A stretch of 64,000 nt of DNA from positions 3,596,001 to 3,660,000 of the forward strand of contig NZ_CP109090.1 in NCBI RefSeq assembly GCF_035917575.1, read 5' to 3'. Origin of the DNA: Streptomyces sp. NBC_01788 (GTDB lineage: Bacteria > Actinomycetota > Actinomycetes > Streptomycetales > Streptomycetaceae). Shown piece by piece: positions 58,842 through 64,000 of the stretch. Both the position numbers and the translations under genes were made by a program. Positions within the stretch are counted from its first letter, which is position 1, and each line of letters opens with the position of its first letter. The notes under the pieces are model-generated. The model did no database searches, was not told where the DNA came from, and saw only the letters and a program-made list of their open reading frames with translations.

Positions 58842-60030
58842 CTAGACCAGCAACTCGCCGTTGCGGGCCACCACTCGTCCGCCGGACATCACGAGTTCGC
58901 GCCGAGGGGACCGCATCAGGGCGTCCTGCACGTTCTCGGCGTCGACCAGCACGATGTCCGCGCGGGCGCCTGCCGCGAGGTCGTGGACGCCCCGGTGCAC
59001 GAAGCCCGCCGCGCGGGTGGTGGCGAGTTCCACCGCGTAGCCGAGGCCCTCGTCGGTCCGCAGGTCGTGGAGCCGCGCGAAGTCCAGGGCCACGCGCAGC
59101 AGATCGCCGTCGCCGAACGGGGGACCACAGGTCGCGGATCCCGTCGGTGCCCAGACCCACCGGCATCCCCCGGTCCCGCATCCCGCGCCAGGGCAGCGGC
59201 GCCGTGCCCACCGGCGCGACCGTCGACCAGGAGACGCCGGCCTCGGCCAGCTCGTCGAGCAGGTCGGCCTGCCGGCCCGCCGGCAGCTCCCCGAGGGCGA
59301 AGCCGTGGGAGACGTTGACCTTCCCGCGCAGCCCCGCGCGACGGGTGCGCTCGGCGATGAGCTCGAACTGGAAGGCGCCCAGCTCACCACCGTCGTGCAG
59401 GTGGATGTCGACACCGACCCCGCGCCGCTCGGCGATCTCGAACAGCCCGTCGAGCTGCTTCACCGGGTCGCGGTCGATCGCCGCCGGGTCGAGTCCGCCG
59501 ACACTGGTCGCCCCGTTCGCCGCCGCCTGGTCCAGCAGGTCCAGGACGCCGGGCCGGCGGATCACCCCGTCCTGCGGGAACGCGACGATCTCCACCTCGA
59601 TCGCGCCGCCGAGCGCCTCCGCCGCCCCGCGGACGGCGTCGATCCCCCGCAGGCCGATACCCAGGTCGACGTCGACGTGGCTGCGCACCGCGGTGACGCC
59701 GTGCCGCAGGAACTCCCTCAGCACCGTGAGGCTGTTGTCCACGCCGGGAATGCCGAGCGCGTCCCGCTCGGCCCGCTCGTGCGCGATGCGTCCCGCGATG
59801 GTGGACTCGCCGCCGTAGGACACCCATGGGCGGCCCCACCAGCTCTTGTCCACATGGGCGTGCGCGTTGATGAAGCCGGGCAGGGCGAGCAGTCCTCCGC
59901 CGTCCACACGCTCACCGGGCTCGCCCGCGGCACCGGCGGGTACCAGGTCGCGGATCTTCCCGTCGGAGACGACGATGTCGACGGCCGCCATGCCCCAGGG
60001 GCGGACATTGGTCAGAGTCAGATCAGCCAT
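58842..60030 (-). pseudogene. Amidohydrolase (cytosine deaminase-like) with a +1 frameshift
   Basis: The N-terminal part (from ATG 60030) has the metal motif FINAHAHVDKSW, DIHLHDGGE and VSHGFAL, and TDGIRDLWSP before the break. The family continuation (FGDGDLLRVALDFARLHDLRTDEG ... LVMSGGRVVARNGELLV) is in another frame. Five G residues at 59119-59123 should be four (TGG TCC CCG TTC), so one extra base shifts the frame. Restored length is about 395 residues. The cause is either a sequencing error in a homopolymer or a real, recent inactivation, because everything else is intact. Confidence 0.85.
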
Positions 60031-60038
60031 GCCGAAAT

Positions 60039-60046
60039 GGTATACC
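60039..60046. promoter_or_regulatory. GGTATACC palindrome at the amidohydrolase start
   Basis: An 8-bp palindrome lies nine bases upstream of the start codon. A related TGGTATACA lies at 60156-60164. GntR-family regulators bind such sequences. No GntR gene is in view. Confidence 0.35.
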
Positions 60047-60155
60047 GGGGGGCCGTACGTCGGACTCGCACCAAGACGGCTCGCCGTGCGCGACGATCGC
60101 GCGCAGGCCACCCTTGAGGCGCCCTGATCCAGCGCCCCGCGAGACGGCGGCTATT

Positions 60156-60164
60156 TGGTATACA
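60156..60164. promoter_or_regulatory. TGGTATACA, second GntR-like site
   Basis: A partial match to the palindrome at 60039-60046, about 120 bases away, just after the stop of the sacsin-like gene on the minus strand. The pair could allow loop formation. Confidence 0.3.
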
Positions 60165-60167
60165 GGT

Positions 60168-63100
60168 TCAGTCGAACCAGCGATCCCGTGCCAGTTCCTC
60201 CGTCCGGGACGGGTCCTCCAGGAGTGCCGCGACCTCGAAGCGGCGCGGCCACTGGCCCGACGCCCAGGCGAGGCCGGCGGCCACGCCCTCCAGGGTGGCC
60301 GCGTGCAGGACGCCGTCGGAGGTGAGACGCCAGTCCAGCCCGGTGCCGTCGACGACCAGTTCCTCGTGCTCGACGTAGGTGCGGGGGGTGCGCGCTCCGA
60401 GCAGGATCCGGACCGGCTCCGGCACGTCGTGCTCGGCGCCCTCGGAGTCGACCTCGCCGGTGACGGACTCGCTCAGCCGCCGCACCTGGAACAGCTCGGC
60501 CAAGTCGGCCGCCAGCGCGGGCCGTACGGGCAGCAGCGGGACGCCTCCGGTGAACGGCAGCAGGTCGGGCGAGTCGCACACCACGGCGTCGGCGGCGTCC
60601 ACGACCTCCACCCGGCCGTCGACCACGGCCCGCACCTCGTCCGGCAGGGTCACCTGTTCCGGGTCGAGTTCGGCCAGCGCGCCGTACAGGGCGTGCAGTT
60701 GGGCGGGCGCGACGGGTCGCTCGGGATCGGCGAGCCGTTCCAGCAGCTCCGCGGCACCGCCCGGTTCCTCGAGCAGCGCGGCGACGCTCGTACGCACGCC
60801 GAGCGCCCGCAGCACCTGCTCGTCGTCGAAGCCGGAGGCGTCGGCCTCCTCGTACAGTCCGCGCAGCAGCGGGTCGGAGCCGGCGGCGCGCAGACCGGCC
60901 GGACGGCGCCCGCCGAGCACCGGATGCCCGCGCAGCCACCACGCGGTGTACGGCCGGACGATCTCGTGGGTGCCGTCGGGCAGCAGGATCCGCACCGGCT
61001 GGGTGAGCGCGTCCCGCAACGGCGGCTGGGCCAGCAGCGCGAGCGCCCGGGGCCACTGGTCGTCGTCGACGATGTCCAGGTCGCGCACGGCGACGATCTC
61101 GGTGGCGACCGGCGGCACGGGGGTGTCCGGGAACCGGTCGAGCAGGTCCTCGCACCACACGTCGACCGCGTCGAGCAGCCCGGGATCGTCCGGTTCGGGG
61201 AAGTCCCCTTCACGCGGGTCGAGTTCGTCCGGGTCGAGGACGACGTCAGTGGCCCGGACCAGGGCGAAGTTGGCGAGCACACCGCACGCGGCGAGCGGCT
61301 GCTCTCCCCACTTCCCGGCCAGCTCGGCGTCCACGGCCGGGAGTTCACCCTCGCGCATGAGGCGGGCGAACGGGCCTCCGGGCAGGACGAGTTCGCCCGC
61401 CGGGGCGAGTTCGCCGTCCTCGTCGGGCAGGGCGAGCGCGCCCAGCCAGGGCTCTTCACCGGGTTCGATTCCGGCGTCCCGGACCAACGCGAGGACGGTC
61501 TCGGCGAGTTCCTCGGCGTCCGGGGTGTCCTCGTCCCATCCACCGGTGTCCTCGTCGAGGGAGGCGGCGACGGCGGCCCGCACCTGCGGGGTGGTGAGCA
61601 CGGCACGCGGTGTCGCGGGCAGGGCGCCGAGCTTCTCCAGGAGGGGATGGACGGCGTCCGGGTGGGCGACCTTCAGACCGAGCCGGGCCAGCAGCTCCGG
61701 GTCGGCGAGGGCGGCGCCGGCGACGGGCAGCAGGACCTGCCGCGGCCCGATGGTGGTACGGCTGTCGGCCAGCGGCACGGGCAGCCCGGAGAGCCGGTCG
61801 GGGTCGACGCCCGCGAGGCTGTCGTACAGGCTCCTCCACCAGCCGGGCTCCTTCTCCAGGCCGGCCAGCCGGTCGACGGCGTCGGTCAGCGGCAGGCGGG
61901 CCACGCCCAGCGTGCGCAGTTCCACGCGCCGTTCGAGTCCGGCGGGCAGCAGGGTGGGCAGCACCTCGGCGAGGACGCGCACGGTGTCGGCGCCGGCGCC
62001 CTCGACCACCTCGGCGTCCCGGGGGCGGAGGGTTTCGGGCAGGTCGGAGTCGTCGTCCTGATGGGCGGCGGCCACGGCCGCGGGCGGCAGGAAGGAGGTG
62101 CGCGGCAGCCGGTCGAGGACGGCCTGCCGCAGCGCGCCGTCCAGTTCGCCCTTGCCCAGAGGTCCCGGCACGAGGTCGATGACGCCCTCGGCCACCGGCC
62201 GCCAGCCGGCGAGGAGTTCGGCGTAGGCGTCGGCCGCGCGCTGCACGAGGAAGTCGGTGAGCGGGCCGGGCGCGGTGTGGCGGCGGGTGCTGTCCAGCGG
62301 GAACGAGGCGATGAGCAGGGCCGGCACGCCGAGGGGTTCCTCGCTGGGGGTGGGCGCGTGGACGACGGGGCTGCTGCGGGGGCGGGCCGGGCTGCCGTCG
62401 GCGTCCACCGGGACGGCCCAGGTGACCGACCAGTGCGGGCGCAGGCGCTCCTCCACCGGGCGGTCGGCGAGGAGTTCGGGCGTGAGCGCGCCGTGCGCGC
62501 CCGCCGTACGCCAGCGGGTTGTGCCCTCGCGCGTGTCCTCCACGACGGTCAGGGCGCCCTCGGTGCGGCGGCGCAGGGTGCGCGGTGCGGCGTCGCCGAT
62601 CTCGACCACGACCTCCTCGAGCCCGGGCAGGGCGAGGAGCAGGGCGTCGTCGACGGCGTGCAGGAGGCGTTCGGCGAGGTCGGCGGCGGCCGCGTCGCGC
62701 AGGCGCAGGATGACGACCGTGTCGTAGGGGCCGGGCGCGGTGCCCTCGGCGGCGAACGGCAGCCGCAGCAGCGGTACGTGTCCTTCGCGGCGGCGGATCT
62801 CGTCGCCGAGGCCGGGGCTGTGCCGTGCGGTCTCCTCGGCGAGCGCGCGGGCCTCGGCCAGCGACCACCGGACACCGCCGTGCCGGCCGACGACGGCGGG
62901 CTCGTCGGTGACGGCGAGGACGGCGGCGAAGCCGACGCCGAAGCGGCCGACGGCGCGGTCGCGGGCGTCGTCGCGCTTGGCGGACGCCCGGAGCGTGGCC
63001 AGCGACTCCACACCGGCCGCGTCGAGCGGAGCGCCGGTGTTGGCGGCGAGCAGCACGCCGTCGCGCAGGGTGAGCCGCAGCCGGCCGGGCACGTCCGCGC

Positions 63101-63299
63101 GGGCGGCGGCGTCGGCGGCGTTCTGCGCCAGCTCGACGACGAGCCGGTCCCGGTAGCCGCCGAGGACGAGGTCCTCCTCCGCGTTGGCGTCCTCACGGAA
63201 CCGGGCCGGGCTGGTGGCCCAGGCATCCAGCACGCCGCGGCGCAGGCGCGCGGTCCCGAACGGATCCCCTCCGGCGGACGGCTGCACCAACATGCTCAC
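60168..63299 (-). CDS. Sacsin/HSP90-type N-terminal ATPase-domain protein
   Basis: The protein of about 1043 residues has a GHKL ATPase domain at the N-terminus: the N-box RLVVELAQNAADAAARA and ATP lid VGRFGVGFAAVLAV are readable. The rest is a long acidic region without recognised domains. Actinobacterial proteins of this type are annotated only as sacsin N-terminal ATPase-like; a chaperone-like role is inferred. GTG at 63299 sits seven bases after GAGGAG; an ATG two codons later is possible. Confidence 0.88.
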   Translation of the reverse strand: MSMLVQPSAGGDPFGTARLRRGVLDAWATSPARFREDANAEEDLVLGGYRDRLVVELAQNAADAAARADVPGRLRLTLRDGVLLAANTGAPLDAAGVESLATLRASAKRDDARDRAVGRFGVGFAAVLAVTDEPAVVGRHGGVRWSLAEARALAEETARHSPGLGDEIRRREGHVPLLRLPFAAEGTAPGPYDTVVILRLRDAAAADLAERLLHAVDDALLLALPGLEEVVVEIGDAAPRTLRRRTEGALTVVEDTREGTTRWRTAGAHGALTPELLADRPVEERLRPHWSVTWAVPVDADGSPARPRSSPVVHAPTPSEEPLGVPALLIASFPLDSTRRHTAPGPLTDFLVQRAADAYAELLAGWRPVAEGVIDLVPGPLGKGELDGALRQAVLDRLPRTSFLPPAAVAAAHQDDDSDLPETLRPRDAEVVEGAGADTVRVLAEVLPTLLPAGLERRVELRTLGVARLPLTDAVDRLAGLEKEPGWWRSLYDSLAGVDPDRLSGLPVPLADSRTTIGPRQVLLPVAGAALADPELLARLGLKVAHPDAVHPLLEKLGALPATPRAVLTTPQVRAAVAASLDEDTGGWDEDTPDAEELAETVLALVRDAGIEPGEEPWLGALALPDEDGELAPAGELVLPGGPFARLMREGELPAVDAELAGKWGEQPLAACGVLANFALVRATDVVLDPDELDPREGDFPEPDDPGLLDAVDVWCEDLLDRFPDTPVPPVATEIVAVRDLDIVDDDQWPRALALLAQPPLRDALTQPVRILLPDGTHEIVRPYTAWWLRGHPVLGGRRPAGLRAAGSDPLLRGLYEEADASGFDDEQVLRALGVRTSVAALLEEPGGAAELLERLADPERPVAPAQLHALYGALAELDPEQVTLPDEVRAVVDGRVEVVDAADAVVCDSPDLLPFTGGVPLLPVRPALAADLAELFQVRRLSESVTGEVDSEGAEHDVPEPVRILLGARTPRTYVEHEELVVDGTGLDWRLTSDGVLHAATLEGVAAGLAWASGQWPRRFEVAALLEDPSRTEELARDRWFD

Positions 63300-63424
63300 G
63301 TTCACTCTCCTCATCGGCGTGACGACGAAGGTACCGCGCAGGGGAGAGGCCATTCGCCCGGCGGACGGCCGGACCGGTCAAGACCGGTCACGGGGCAGAC
63401 CGGGGCCTGCCCGTCCTGCCCGTC

Positions 63425-64000
63425 CTAGGAGTGCCCCAGCTCGGCGGTCTCGTCGTCCCCGGTCACCGGAACCGAGCCGGAGTCCTCGGCCGGACGCAGC
63501 GGGAAGGGGTCCACGCGCGTCTCGTCGATCACCGGCGGGGGCGGCTGCGGGGGCTTGGGCATCACCGCGGCCTCGGAGTGCCCGCCGCAGCCGTACGTCA
63601 GGGAGACCATGCGGCCGTCGGCCGGGGAGAACTCGTTCGCGCACACGCCGAAGGCCTGGCCGAGCGAACCGCCGATCGGCACCAGGAAGCCGCAGCTCAC
63701 GCAGGCCGCCGGGGCCGCCTGGGCCATCGGGGTCTTCGCGCCGAAGCCCTCCTCCCAGCGGTCGGCGGCGACATGCAGGCCGTAGCGGGACAGGACCCGG
63801 GCGCGGCGCATGCCCAGTTCCTCGGCGAGCGCGGAGATCGAGCCGCGGGACGGCGCGGTGGGGAGGTTGCTCGGCGGACCCGCCGTGACCTCGGCGTCCT
63901 CCGCCTCCGCCAGCTCGGCCATCTCCCCGGAGACGGCGGCGTTCGGCGCGGGCTCGTCCTCGCCGGAATAGCCGGGTTCCAGGCGGAGGTCCTCGGCGTC
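63425..64000 (-). CDS. DUF3027 protein, C-terminal part (gene runs off the window)
   Basis: The frame stays open to the right edge, so the 5' end is missing. The visible part has LAEELGMRRARVLSRYGLHVAADRWEEGFGAKTP, then a conserved CVSCGFLVPIGGSLGQAFGVCANEFSPADGRMVSLTYGCGGHSE segment with four cysteines and a histidine, likely zinc-binding, as in DUF3027. Function is unknown. Confidence 0.88.
   Translation of the reverse strand, partial: DAEDLRLEPGYSGEDEPAPNAAVSGEMAELAEAEDAEVTAGPPSNLPTAPSRGSISALAEELGMRRARVLSRYGLHVAADRWEEGFGAKTPMAQAAPAACVSCGFLVPIGGSLGQAFGVCANEFSPADGRMVSLTYGCGGHSEAAVMPKPPQPPPPVIDETRVDPFPLRPAEDSGSVPVTGDDETAELGHS

Noticed and set aside
60114..63428. 1104-codon plus-strand open frame opposite the sacsin-like gene
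   Set aside because: It is the antisense shadow of a gene with clear GHKL motifs; its composition (Gly/Arg/Val/His runs) has no domain character.

Overview
The window is high-GC actinobacterial chromosome, almost certainly Streptomyces. Codon third positions are nearly all G/C, and GTG and TTG starts, ATGA/GTGA stop-start overlaps and leaderless starts are common. It carries dmdR1 (the iron regulator, SCO4394 in S. coelicolor), UPF0309, citrate synthase 2, pdxH and serC in the neighbourhood I remember from the S. coelicolor core. No rRNA, tRNA, CRISPR array, insertion sequence or phage gene was recognised. The content is core or near-core, with local rearrangements rather than an acquired island.

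Region 1-12.5 kb: a signalling block (anti-sigma-type ATPase, EF-hand protein, STAS antagonist, sigma factor and a zinc-finger anti-sigma fused to a maleylpyruvate-isomerase-like domain) ends in a roughly 690 bp minisatellite with a 109-110 bp period. purU, an SCO4402-type protein, a lipoprotein receptor, a membrane protein with repeated ATQ(F/Y) motifs, an NsdA-type regulator and a primase/polymerase-domain protein follow.

Region 12.5-24.2 kb: an ABC exporter pair, a methyltransferase with an alpha/beta hydrolase-fold protein lacking its nucleophile serine, dmdR1 with a structured leader and an antiparallel ORF, a PAS-GAF sensor, a UPF0309 SIS protein, pdxH divergent from citrate synthase, and a 2-oxoglutarate/Fe(II) oxygenase preceded by a short RRHVD-type leader peptide.

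Region 24.2-32.9 kb: a seven-gene minus-strand operon (TIGR03084 protein, AtuA/DUF1446, carboxyltransferase, biotin carboxylase/BCCP, acyl-CoA dehydrogenase, enoyl-CoA hydratase, TetR). Its enzyme classes match the acyclic-terpene/leucine (Atu/Liu) carboxylation route. The dehydrogenase gene carries an in-frame palindromic repeat insertion.

Region 33-50.5 kb: an EamA exporter, a large FAD/Fe-S dehydrogenase, leaderless serC, an EEP-family membrane phosphatase/nuclease, a secreted GH5-CBM2 cellulase under a perfect CebR box, a secreted beta-propeller-like protein, an SGNH hydrolase, two Uma2-family genes sharing an identical upstream box, an aldo/keto reductase, thpR, a 29-residue membrane microprotein, a MarR/MFS pair, a ribbon-helix-helix protein, a purine permease and a DUF2530 protein.

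Region 50.5-64 kb: an IclR-KDPG aldolase-KDG kinase operon with a readable promoter and twin operators, a CtpE-like P-type ATPase, three tandem secreted paralogues with near-identical ends and diverged centres, a frameshifted amidohydrolase, a large sacsin/HSP90-type ATPase, and the C-terminal part of a DUF3027 protein running off the window.
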